Below, in pieces: positions 23,501 to 35,179 of a stretch of 64,000 nt of DNA (positions within the stretch are counted from its first letter, which is position 1; every line of letters begins with the position of its first letter). The notes beneath the pieces are model-generated. The model saw only the letters and a program-made list of their open reading frames with translations. It was not told the DNA's origin and did not search any database. The position numbers and the translations under genes were made by a program. Source of the DNA: Dreissena polymorpha (Eukaryota; Mollusca; Bivalvia; Myida; Dreissenidae); the NCBI RefSeq assembly GCF_020536995.1, contig NC_068362.1, forward strand, positions 1,007,394 to 1,071,393, given 5' to 3'.

Positions 23501-26500
23501 TTGATAAATGTAAGCATTAGCTCTAAAAAGCTCAAGTAAAAAACAAGAATAAAATTAAAGAAAGAAAAAAAAGTAACCCTCAACTGGGTTCTAACCATTG
23601 ACCCCCGGAGTAAAAGTTTATCGCTTAGACCACTCAGCTATCCGAGCTCATACCATGAATGAGTTATTTAATACTTAATATAAGCAATCCTCGTAGTATC
23701 ACAAAATATAGGAAAGCAACAGAACTCTCCAAATTATTCAATCGTTTCGCGTTGCAACGCTTTGTAATCGTCATGTTTTTAAATCGTCAAAAGGTGCATA
23801 TAATGGATATGTCTTAGCATGGTTAATATTCAGTATTACTGTTTCCTCACAAGTATAATAGTTACAACGAAAATTTGCGAATCTAAAGCTTTTTTTAATA
23901 ATTTTGTCAATTTACCAAAACCTGAAAAGGCTGCTTTAATGCTAGCAAAAATGTTTCTTCGAATCTACATTTATATAAAGTATTGGGGTTTAAAGAGATT
24001 GCTTATATTCTGGTTGCATTTTATTTCACCTGCGTATATTCTGGTAGTATTTTATTTCACCTGTTCTAACCTTTAGTGGGCTCTTTTGATGGGGTTTGAG
24101 CATGAAAGAATCCACCTGGAAACTTCTTCCGTTCTAATTCGTCAACTACCGATTGGGCTAGTCAACAGACCTGAAGGCTGGAAATACGCGCCAAAGCAAA
24201 CGGGTAAAATTTACTGACAACTCACCTACTGATATTATTTATTTGCGATTTATTCCAGAATACCAAGTTCTACATTCATATAACCTTTTTATCAAAATAG
24301 GAAGTAATACATAATCATCCGCGACTTCCCAACACGCTCCAGATATTGTAAAGCTACTTGTCCAATTGTTGACTCAATTAAAACTTAAATTAGCAGTGTC
24401 GTACGAAAATGGGTATGACATTACATGACAGCATGCACATTATCGCAATGCAACCAGGAGCTACCCTGTCATCTAATGAGACCAAGTAACCATGCGCGAC
24501 TGTATAGGTGACAGGAACGCAGCTGACCAGATTGCGCTCATACACAGCCTGGTCTGCAGCGACTTTGGTCGCACGTAGCAAAAGCCCTATTTTCGCATGA
24601 CGCGGTTCAATTAGCTTTCAATCATGGCAACCTGATGGAACAGAAGCCAGATATTAAACCTCTGTACCATAATAGGTCTCACCGTTAAAACCATCAGACT
24701 TGTTAACACAATATTGCATTATTCACATCAAATGTCTAATTATGCGAACTTGTGTCGACGACTTCACTTTTATTCATATCTCAATATTCTAGAAAGCTTA
24801 CCACAGACAGACCTGATGTTGCGTGTCAACGGACAGAAAGTGACGTTCGGAAAGCCAACAGATTTTCCTTCATATGGTTGGGACAATGAATATGGCCACG
24901 TGACTTGCTTGTGAGTTTGTTGAGTGCTCTGCTTTAAATCTGTGTTTTTATTGCTACGCCGCAATGTGCAGTAATAGCCCGTTGATCGTTGTACAACAGA
25001 AACTTAAAGGCTCTGGTAAAAATCCAAATATTGTGCATTAGTTTTATGACGGTGTGATATTATGACGCAATGCCAATTTGATTATGTTTTTTTTACGTAA
25101 TGACATTTACGTCAAACGAAATGTTACTATTTTGGGACACGGTGATACACTTAAGTTTTACATAAGACCAGCAACAAGAGGATCACGTTTTGTTAAACGT
25201 GCTTAAAATGACCAATGTTTAGGCACGTTCAGAATGAATTACTTGCACTGTAAATAAGATTCCTCTTGCTTGCCTTGCTGCAACGCAATGCCACAGTTAA
25301 TCTACTATTTTACGCTTATAACACGTTAAGCCGTTAAAGCTATGTTGTGGTCGTCTTAACTCTTGACTGAATAACAACAAGTAATACAATAATTTTGTGA
25401 GACGATTTTAACTCTGGAGTGTACACGCCATTTATATGGATCGCTTATAAAACTCGTTGCGTCCCTACTTGTAATAAGCAACATCCCAGCTGTTGACACT
25501 CCTGGTCGTTTGGATCTGTTCTAATGTACTCAACCCATTTATGCCTAGTGGACTCTCCCATCCTTCTTAATTGGATCAATTTATTTCCAAAATTAGGGAT
25601 GTCGAGTACATTTTATTTCTATATTTAGAATATTTCTTACAGAAATTCCTTTAAGCAAACAGCGCAGGCCTTGATGAGACGCCGCATCATGCGGCGTCTC
25701 ATCTGGGTCTACGCTGTTTGCCAAGGCCTTTTTTCTAGACGCTAGGCATAAATGGGTTAATGCTCAAAGCATTTATGAACAACTAGTTGTGTCCCTTGTT
25801 ACGTTACATAAGACGATCAAATGCTCGAAAAACTTAGATGCCATTATTGATGATTTTAGCTTATAATATAAGTTAATACACAATACATCACGTAACCGCA
25901 ACCAAAAGGTGAGTGTATTTCCAATATCTGTCCATTTGTTAACCTCTTTTCTTTACTTCGCATTCACCAGCGTACCAGCGTTCGAGGCCTCGAAGTTCCT
26001 GGTGACTAATGGCGACTTCCTGGACTTCATACGGGCTGGCGGTTACAGCCGCCCGGAGCTCTGGACGGACGAGGGATGGCACTGGAGGAGCTTCCGGGAG
26101 TCTAAACATCCTATGTTCTGGGTGTGCAACAGTGGTGAGTGAGCGCAAGCATGCTGTTATGATAAGAACGCGCGAGATATTAATGTTGAAAGTTTGTTAA
26201 GTGTGCATTTACAAATACCAATAAGTGCATTTTCATGATTGAAGCAGTGTATATTTCCTATTCGTACTCGGTATTTTTTATAAATTAGATAATCGAACAT
26301 CGCTTCGCAAAAGAAAGTCTATTGTGCGTTCATTGTAGTACTGTGCTTTTGTCGAAATCTTACTGCCGAAACCGTGTTTTTCGAAGATTCTTGAATGTGG
26401 GTGAATGCGATTTTCTTAGAAGTTGCATGACATATTTTTATTCCGATTTCAAAAGAAGACACATTTATCTTAAATCTGATACTTGGCCTTGAAAGAAAAA

Positions 26501-29500
26501 CTCAACTAAAAATTGCATAAAAATACGGTAAAAATTGGCCGTTACATAATTAAACTCCAAGGACATAGGATTAAGTGTAAACTGTGTTCTTAATGTAGGC
26601 TGTAAGAGTGGATGTGGGACGGATCTGGCTACATACAGCCACTGTAGCCTCCAAGAGGGCAGCGTGGGCGAGACAGCGACAGACGCCGAATACAAGTGAG
26701 CGACCAATAGCTATAGTATACATTAAGTGTCATTCTTAGTACAAGAAAGAAAATACAATAGAAATGAATCATATATGTACACACATAAGATCAAGACAAC
26801 ATCAACAACAAACAAAAAAGCGAACCACGCATAGGTATTTATGATACATTAATACACGAAGAAAGAAACTAATTATAAAACATAACCTACTTGTATACAC
26901 ACGAAGTCGCGTGCGTAGCCATTTAACAATCAACGAGAATTGTTATATGATATGAGTTAATGTCATTTTGCTACGCAGATACCGCGCGATGTGGGACAAC
27001 TTAGATATGCCGTGGTCCTGGCCTGTGGAAGTGAACTACCACGAGGCCCGGGCTTACTGCCAGTGGAAAGGGCCTGAGTACAGACTTCTTCTGGAGGCCG
27101 AACACAACGTCATTAGAGGCGCGCAGGTTGGCATTATGCTGACCACTCAATCTTAGGGATTTGTATCGAAGAACACATTAGACATTTTGTCAATAATTTC
27201 AAATATTTCGAGCTCTCGGAACATAGACTGTCTTGAAGAAGGTTTTCTAGTACACTAAGATGTATATTTGCCAAAGTATGAGAACTCTTTACTCTAAACA
27301 ATGTCTCATTTTTTTATGAATTGTCAGTTTTCAGTCATTCAAACTTAGCCCGACTTAAAGGTTAAAATAAATAAATATGTCAAGAAATGTACTAACTTTC
27401 ATTTTCTAGCATAGCTTTTTAATTTGACATTACATTAATATTGCTTAAGGAGAACCCACAAGCCGGAACCAAGACTGACCATGTCTTCACAGCTGGTTCT
27501 CAGCCATACAACTACAACATGAAGTTCGGCTCATCCACAGTGAGTGAAGTACCTGAATTATGTTTTTATTTATTCTAATTTCACCAGATTTTTTCTTATT
27601 ATTGAACCCGGATCTTAATTCTGATTTGTGTATATGAACAAGATTTACAAATGCATATGTGTTTGAAAGAGAATGAATTGTGTTGAATGTTTCGATTGTG
27701 ACGATGTTTATACTCTTTTTTGTTTGTTACACCTTTCTTTTTTTATCAGTAATACATTGCGTCATGACGAGTACAAACGTCTTTTGTAACAAAATCAATA
27801 ATAGTCCTTTGTATGTATTTTTCTTATATATTTAACATTTTGTGCGTGACTAAATAGTTATATATGAATAACTTTCGCAGCCCGTGGACTTGCTCCCGGC
27901 TAACGAGCATGGGTTTCACGACGTGTTTGGCAACGTCTGGCAGTGGACCGAGGACCATTTTAACGGTCTTTGCAATGAAACGCACTGGCTATACGATGAC
28001 TTTTCCACACCATGCTACGACGGCAGACACAACATAATTCTGGTAAGATAATGTCGTATGTGAGTATTTATTATATATAATATCGAAATTATCAAGACAC
28101 TTACAGTGAGACAACCTGACACTCTTATCAACTATCAGCGGCCTTTGTTTAGGTCAACATTTACAATATACAATCGAAAGGATATTTCCATTGGGAGTGG
28201 TATATGGTTCTTTCCGAAAGACAAACAGTTCCTGTAATAAGTATTACCATGATACTGATACATAAGTTGGAAGATGTATAGCGTTAGGGTTTGGGAATAA
28301 TACAAGTGGAACAAAACAGTTTGAATTGAAAATAAATGGGGGGGGGGGGAATCATTTGTCTCGGTGGAAATGGTATGCAATAACAATTTTACATTAACTG
28401 AAATTTATTATGTATAACATCCGACATATGCAAGTTTGATTATGTGTTCAGGGCGGATCGTGGATCAGCACCGGCGACGAAGCCTCTAGATTTGCGCGCT
28501 TCGCGTTCAGGCGTCACTTTCTGCAGCATGCCGGCTTCCGGTTAGCGCGCACAGCGGAGGCCGCGGGACAGTTTCAGTTGCCTACAAGAATCGTGGACAC
28601 GCCCATGTACGTGCTCGGCGTCGGGGGTATGGACAGGCTTTTTTGAATAGTCTGGTATAAATTATATCAGAAGTTAATTGTAAAAAACACTTTTACAAGG
28701 ATCACTTGTATGGAAGAACATTAGTATAAGAAATAAAATCATATTGAATATTAAGCTGATCATTTATAAATAAGATTGCACGAATTAATGTTATGGCCAA
28801 AACAATTGCGTCTTTTACGTAATACAAAATGCATGTGCATTTTCTCAAAGAAGAATTTCATTAAAGTGCTGAGTTATGTTTGTATTCACAGAAAACGCGC
28901 TTTGTCTCCCACAAGACAAGCTACTGCGGACACTAGTACCGTCGACAAACATTCACTACCATTTTGAGTCGGCAAATGCGTTAAAAAGAATTCTCGAACT
29001 GGAGTTTGGATATCGGAAATCATTTCCGGTGCAGGTAGCTGACTTCTGTCGAGATCTTGTAAAGAACAACGGCATCGCCCCAAGGTCCGGTCTGTGGATT
29101 GGCGCGGGTTCGGGCCGGGGGCCTCTCATAATGAGCAAGTCATTCAACCAGGTGCGTGCGCAGATATGTTTGAAGTAAAACATATATCGTTTGAATGTAC
29201 TTAAGTATCATTATTCATATCATTCGGAGCCTGAAGCAAACTTAGACGCAACTGTGTAAATAGATTTTGTTTAGTAAAGGTTTATTTAAAGCTGCAACGA
29301 CCATTACAACCACCACTACCACCACCTCCACCACGTCCACCACCACATCCACCACCGCCACCACCATCACGACCACAACCATCATCACCACCACCACCGC
29401 CACGACCACCGCCACCACCATCACGACCACAACCATCACGACCACCACGTCCGCCACCATCACTGCCACTAATACCACCACCGCCACGAACACCACCACC

Positions 29501-31529
29501 GCCACGAACACCACCACCGCCACGAACACCACCACCGCCACGAACACCACCACCGCCACGAACACCACCACTGCCACCGACACCACCAACGCCACCACGT
29601 CCGATACCACCGCAACAACGTCCACCACCACCAGTGCCACGGCCACCACCACCACCACCGCCAACCCCAGTACTAATACTACTCGATATGCCTTGAAGTG
29701 TTCTTTAATTTCGATCAGGTACTTGCGTGTGATGTTGTTGCTCGCTTCTTGGAGACCGCCATGTACATCCAAAAAGGAAATGACGTCACGGTGATTAGTG
29801 AGGACGGCAAAGTGACGACAGCAGCCCTTGACAAGGGAGTGAAGCCTGACAAAGTTATGTTTAAACAGGTACGCGGCCCAAGTTTGAAGTAATAGGTACA
29901 ATCAACAACAAACCGGTATGCCAATTTACAAAGCTGTGTAGAACAAACGTTAATTTATTACATTCAGAAATTTTTCATTTGTTTTGGTGATTAATAAAAT
30001 GTACACTTAACGCTAACATACATGTATATCAATGCATTGGCTACATCTGCTTGCTGATATTTATAGATTTGGTCCGCTTTTAATCACCATTATATGGGTC
30101 TCTTCAGTTCACGTGGTTGCCAAACGAAATCGGAGTGGAGTTTGACCTTACTGTACTGACCTTCCTTGAAAGGACACAGCAACCAAAGGGTATGACAAGC
30201 TGCATTTATATTTATTCATCATTATTTTTCAGAGAAGGTAAAATTTAAGTTAATTATAATGGAATATCTAACGTCTTGTAAGGGAACTAAAATTAATGGT
30301 GGTATGTGACCCGATTTGCTGTCGAAAGAACGAAGAACTCCCGATGTTTACAATGTTGAAGGCATCCGCAAAAATTAATAAACACAGTGACACGCACACA
30401 CAGAGATAAGCTTGAGTCGTGTCTTTGAACGGTAGATATATTCACTGGACGTGTAAACGAATTTTAAGCCTTTCAGTGCTGGAACCGAATTTTGAAGGCC
30501 TTTGCAAACAGTTTGGATCCAGATGAGACGCCACAGAACGTGGCGTCTCATCAGGATCCAAACTGTTTGCTATTCTGATAGTGTTCTTTGAAAAAATTTG
30601 AAGAAAATGCTAATTTTAGAAATTCAGCAGAAGACATTTTAGCAGACGACAAATTTCCCAGCATGCAAAGGGTTAAGTTATGTGTAGCATTACATTTTAC
30701 TAACCCTAAATCCACTGTATCGTTTTAGGGACAAGTAAATACACACAGAATAGTCAATTCTTAAACGCTGTAACTAAGCATTGTTCGATAATTGTTCCAC
30801 AGCCTGGCTGCTGCGCCTCGCGGAAGTGACGCGGAAAGGCGGCCTAGTGGTCGTGGCCTCTAAGAGCGGGCGCTGGAACGCCGAGACGCTAGGAATGACG
30901 CTGAACCAGAAAGGGTAACTTGCGTTACTGTTTTATTTACAGCGACGTCATGAGATTTGTGTTACGGCTGAGCTTTGTATTATCCTTTTGCTTTTACAAT
31001 GGGAGTACTTGGATACACACTTTTCTGAGTTGAGATCCATTTAAAATGGGAAGGAATTGTAAAAAAACTCAAACAATAAGAAAACACTTAACCAACTTAG
31101 CACATTTCTTAAGTTGATATTAAATATCAAGCGTTCTAATTGGTAGTGTTGATTTTTTTTCATTTTTAATATATTTTCACCTCAGGATTTTTACGGTATC
31201 GATTCAATTTGTGGTACCGTGTTTAGTTAGTTTCAGCCGAGTTTAAAGTGCATTGGGTCTCTGATATTATCTTTGATTGCATGCTTACATGTAAATAAAA
31301 TCATCTATCTTCGGTGTAACACCTGTTGAAGATAAACATACTGTTTTGTAACAACAACTTATCGGTAATAATGGAAATAAATTGGAAGTGATGTCCTATA
31401 ACAATATCCCGAAATATGCACCTATTCTCTTTCAGTTTATCATGCATCGAAACCGCGCAGGTTCCATTTGAGGAGGGCTCCAAAACCGAGCTAGCCACCG
31501 TCACTGTATGGAAACATGGCCAGGAATGA
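20569..31529 (+). CDS. ovoA: 5-histidylcysteine sulfoxide synthase (ovothiol synthase), 18 coding exons
   Basis: Joins Cys to His by oxidative C-S bond formation on non-heme iron, the first step to ovothiol. Exons: 20569-20645, 21110-21174, 21830-21942, 22160-22237, 22791-22931, 24077-24203, 24793-24910, 25971-26134, 26599-26695, 26979-27126, 27450-27539, 27881-28042, 28452-28626, 28892-29151, 29719-29868, 30108-30189, 30803-30914, 31436-31529. All phases agree; 750 aa, normal for the family. N-terminal DinB-like part: FYYGH with His69, GVDEMSWDD, then FEHERIHLET giving the HxxxHxE iron ligands (His167, His171, Glu173). FGE-sulfatase domain: KPTDFPSYGWDNEYG, LVTNGDFL, PVEVNYHEARAYC, GFHDVFGNVWQWTEDHFNGL, GGSWISTGDEASRFARFAFR. 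C-terminal methyltransferase-like part: GAGSGRG (589-595), ending VTVWKHGQE. Start: first Met after an upstream in-frame stop; the split Ser codon at 20644-20645/21110 confirms the first junction. Weak point: exon 4 needs donor GAA|GTTCTG. The first intron-exon and the last domain are the most diverged. Confidence 0.93.
21203..21450. mobile_element. Repeat C, full copy with terminal inverted repeats (ovoA intron)
   Basis: Ends GGCCGTGCTC and GAGCACGGCC are exact inverses. Inside are two palindromic half-sites built on 'agcctgtgca...gcacaggct', the first preceded by 'gtcgtccca' and the second followed by 'gagacatt'. 248 bp, no coding. This is the most complete copy and defines the family as a MITE. 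Confidence 0.75.
22350..22537 (+). mobile_element. piggyBac-like MITE family B, copy 1 (ovoA intron, centre deleted)
   Basis: CCCATTTATGCCTAG at the left and GGCATAAATGGG at the right, inside TTAA on both sides (22346-22349, 22538-22541). Only the left half of the central GATGAGACGCC palindrome remains, so it is about 35 bp shorter than its relatives. It lies between ovoA exons 4 and 5. Confidence 0.8.
23055..23341. mobile_element. Palindromic MITE, 287 bp (ovoA intron)
   Basis: Arms of about 95 bp are inverted copies: AATCAGTGTTCCTTAT at the left, ATAAGGAACACTGATT at the right, with 'caaaatgctcgtttttat' mirrored further in. The centre holds a second palindrome, 'catacgacacacgaacac' against 'gtgttcatgtgtcgtatg'. 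No coding. Confidence 0.75.
23451..23939 (-). mobile_element. TIR element G with embedded tRNA-like sequence, copy 2 (ovoA intron)
   Basis: Ends 'ttaaatgggctttttcac' and 'cctgaaaaggctgctttaa' are diverged forms of the TIR seen clearly at 54431-54934. Shared interior landmarks include 'gcgttgcaacgcttt', 'aagcaatcctcgtagtatca' and the tRNA-like block at 23573-23650. Reverse orientation relative to 54431-54934. Confidence 0.75.
23573..23650 (-). tRNA. tRNA-like sequence (Leu/Ser type) within element G; pseudo-tRNA
   Basis: On the minus strand an A-box-like 'tagctgagtggtctaagcg' is followed by 'acttttactccgggggtca' and a degraded B-box ('ggttagaacc'). The stems do not all pair, so a functional tRNA is unlikely; it is part of a repeat with three copies in this window. 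Confidence 0.45.
25534..25756 (+). mobile_element. piggyBac-like MITE family B, copy 2 (ovoA intron)
   Basis: CCCATTTATGCCTAGTGGAC to CTAGGCATAAATGGG, right flank TTAA (25757-25760), left TTAA mutated to TCAA. The central palindrome GATGAGACGCCGCAT...ATGCGGCGTCTCATC is intact. 223 bp, between exons 7 and 8 of ovoA. Confidence 0.85.
29290..29675. repeat. (ACC)n-rich minisatellite in ovoA intron 14
   Basis: Imperfect ACC repeats containing an 18-bp tandem unit, 'accaccaccgccacgaac', repeated from about 29468 to 29570. It gives Thr-rich and Val-rich ORFs on opposite strands. Exons 14 and 15 join in phase across it, so it is intronic. Confidence 0.85.
30468..30672 (-). mobile_element. piggyBac-like MITE family A, copy 2 (ovoA intron)
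   Basis: Reverse-oriented copy of 17949-18154, flanked by TTAA (30464-30467 and 30673-30676). Left end mutated from CCC to GCC. Lies between exons 16 and 17. Confidence 0.8.
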
Positions 31530-33050
31530 AGTGCACGTGCTAAGAGTGGACTGGAATTTTAGTTATGCCTTATATGAAGTTTACGTACGCTATGTTTTAA
31601 ATTATGACATTGTTTTTATTCAATTTATATCATAAAAGAGCATAATGACATGTTTACTTATTGCGTGTGAAGGTTGTATGTTAGTCCGAAAACGACGTTT
31701 TATCAGACATTGCGCAAACATATACTATCCATTTATTGCGAATTTGTTTTCATTCAATGCATATCATAAAATAACACAATTAAATGCATGTATACTTCTT
31801 GCGTTTGGATGACGACAATGTTTTTGTGTTTATTCTGTGCAACAGAAATATCAGGCTATGTCTATCAGCTAAAATGGTATTCGACTGTACGTATGTGTTA
31901 CATATAAGAGTTATCTTGCACTGTTTTTTCATATCAGGCATATATAATTGCTGGTCATCGTGTTTTGCAATAATTTCATAATTGTATATTTTTATGCTAA
32001 GTCATTGCGCGAATATCTGTTAATTATCATTTTATATCGCATATCAATGTTATTATAAAATTGACATTTGATTTTATTTTGCAATGTTTGCTCGTATTAG
32101 CGTATTGTATATCGATCTTGTTTTGTTTTTGTTTTTTTACGTGCTTATTTTGACATTGATTTACAAGTTTGCTTCATTGTTGGTTTATTGCGTTTTTCGT
32201 TTTAAACATTGTATAGAAAAAACTTCTCTATATGTTTTTATTAAGTGATGTTGATCATAAATAAATATGTTATTGATCAATTGCGTTCCCAATTTATAAA
32301 AAAAAAAATGATTTAATTTCCGCGATATTGACAACACAATACGTTGTGTTCATTTGTGACCACATTCAATTTGCACATGTTTATCGGGCGACATCGAATC
32401 CGGTATTACATTGAATATCTGTAATAGATCCTATGCGCATTTCTCGGACTTTTGACGTCACGTTGTATTCTTTAATTATTTTTTATAAATAACACTGTAG
32501 CAATCACAATATTTATTATAAGCTCGCACACATGATATGTTTTTACTTCAACTACAGGCACTAATATCATATAGACACTGCTATCAAGTGAGAGGTAGGT
32601 GGAGGGAATAACTGAAAGAGATTCGGTAGCGGCTAGTTATACTGCATATACAAAACGGTAATCATGCGAAAATTTATTTGTATCGAAAACTAATGTTACA
32701 TATTTTGTTTATGCAGTATTATGCATATGTTTGTAAATGTAAACTGGTATACAACTGGTAGTCCCTGAAAACAGGCTCAAACCACGAAGGCACACACCTA
32801 GTTTTTGTTTCATCGCACATTTCAGTGATTGTTTCATCTTGATAAGATATTGGCATTGAGGCAGTTTTCAGTTATTTTATTTAGAAAGCTAAACATGAAA
32901 AGCAACGTGAAAACACAGCAAAACAGGAGAAACAAGAAACCGTCGGAGACGGGTGATGCTGCCCAAAGTTGTTTTTTGTCATAATATTGCACTATATATT
33001 CAGATAAAAGGAAACGTCTTGAGGGCACTGTAGTTGGGAGGACAATAATT
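31530..33050. other. ovoA 3' untranslated region and downstream DNA
   Basis: AT-rich, no ORF of note. An AATAAA at 32260-32265 is a possible polyadenylation signal 730 bp after the stop. Beyond about 32300 nothing is recognised. Confidence 0.4.
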
Positions 33051-33054
33051 TTGT

Positions 33055-33450
33055 ATCAAAAAATTCAAAGGGCCATAACTCTGTGAAAAATCATCCGACC
33101 AGAACCCGCTGATAATATGCACATCTCCTCTTGGTAGTGAAGCTTCCCATAAAGTTTCATTGAATTCAGGTCATTAGTTGCTGAGAAATAGCCCGGACAA
33201 GAATTGCACTATATGTACAGTTAATGGAAAATTTCAAAGGGCCATAACTCTGTGAAAAATCATCCGACCAGAACCGACTGATAATATGCACATCTCCTCT
33301 TGGTAGTGAAGCTTCCCATAACGTTTCATTGAATTCCGGTCATTAATTGCTGAGAAATAGCCCGGACAAAAATTGTGCACGGACGGACACACGGACGAAC
33401 AGACGAAGCGGCGACTAAATGCTCCCCCTAACATTTTTTGGAGGAGCATA
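33055..33450 (+). repeat. Dispersed repeat, two about 178-bp units
   Basis: 'caaagggccataactctgtg' starts at 33067 and again at 33235, each followed by 'catccgaccagaacc' and 'cttcccata'. The end, 'ggacggacacacggacgaac' then 'ttttttggaggagcataa', is typical of a common mollusc repeat. Minus-strand ORFs here are shadows. Confidence 0.7.
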
Positions 33451-35170
33451 AAAACAAATTGTAATATAATTATGGTTAATTTTATGTAAACAGCTGCATG
33501 ACTCTACTTAAATAAGAGATTAAAAAGATACCTATTGCGTTTATTTTGCGCTTTCTATTAAAATGTAATTTCGAGTTACCCATGCGTTTTCTACTTTTAA
33601 TGAGATTTCGAGTTACTCATGATGAATTAAAATAAAAATACGAATTATGAATCAATAAAACAAAGTTGTGATTGCGTGTTCTTATCGGTTATTATTTAAA
33701 GAAATCGCGCGACTAAAACAAACAACGTAAGACTAGCGCACGTATATTTCGGTAAACGCACGTTGACAACTCGTCGTTCACACCTTATGACGTTAAATAT
33801 ATGTGTTAAACATAACAACATATACGTACTTGTTTATTCATTCTTGCGGAAAATGGACTCCGATTTTACCAGTTGCATTTCACATGTTTCAACATAGAAG
33901 TAGACAAGCACCAAGGCGCTATGTATGTAGTAGAGGTGATTGGTCAGCGCCAGCTTGTGTGCTCCACTGGACTGAAAGACGGTCGATACACTGAAAGAAC
34001 GCTACTGATTTGCCGAGTTGAGGCTTAATCGAGAATGCTGATACGAGAGTCACATGGTGACTTATTTGTTTTCACTAGAGCTATCTTGCTTGTTTTTCAT
34101 CGACTATTTCTACCAGATCTCCGTTCAAATACATCGGCACACTCTGACGATACATTCCGACCGGATTGCCCTGTTGCTTTCCCTTTTAAGTTTGAAATTT
34201 TGAACATCAACATGATAATAATTTCAATGTAAAAATTAAAAAAATCATTTTAATGCAATGTGGCTTTTAAGCAAAGGATGTTGCGACGACCGTGCGAATG
34301 CACTGCGTCAACCGCGTGTTTTATGTTCTACCAACACAGGAATGAATTTAAATCACACAATTAACGCACGAAAGCATGCATACACGTCAATCGCATCATA
34401 CTATTGTAGTTGTTTCCTAAAATTAACAAACTTGCGTCCAGCATGAGATGACCACGTTTTTGTAAATAAACTTGAATTGTGTTTCTTATTAAATGCATTT
34501 AGTAACTATTATATAGAGGCTTTAATGTAGTAACATTCGTGCATGCGATCTTGATTTATCTTTGTTTCTGTGATTACATGCACAGAGACGGGTTTGTAAA
34601 ACATAAAGAATAATTGATTAGAAAATTGGCTAAGGCGTCAAATCTGACATCTTCATTTTCTGATGACAAAAATTAAGACTCAACCACTCGAGACAATTTA
34701 CCTGTTATACCATGCACGGTGTGTCTGTTTCAGTATTTTGAAGAACTCTTACGCACCTTCAAAGCATGATTTCAATACGTTCTTGCGCTTTCGAGTCGGT
34801 CTCAATACCAGCATATCACATGCTGCATATGGATCATTTTTATAGTTCAAAATGCAAGAATAATGCAACTTCAGGAACTTTATCAGGAAGAAATTCGTTC
34901 AATCATCCGTTAGTATTTTATTAAAGGTTATTGCTTATACAACTTCTACACAGGTATGGTGCTGTCAATATTGCTGAGCCCAAAGTGCTCAAGATGAGCT
35001 TTAGTATTGAATCGCTCTCCATCTTCCGTCGTGGAGTGTCGTCTGGCGTTAGTCTGCTTCAAACGACATTTCCCCAATAAACCATATGACAAATTTTCAC
35101 GAAATTTCTTGGTAATGATCGTTGGGTTAACCTCATTCAAATCGTTAAAATTATTCCGGTTCGCTGCATA
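33451..35170. other. Nothing recognised
   Basis: 1.7 kb with short chance ORFs (60-65 codons) on both strands, none with a recognisable motif or consistent splice sites. Confidence 0.4.
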
Positions 35171-35179
35171 TGCAGGTAA

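Noticed and set aside
29242-29901. 219-codon Val-rich minus-strand ORF and 175-codon Thr-rich + strand ORF
   Set aside because: Arise from the ACC repeat in an ovoA intron and overlap a real exon in another frame.
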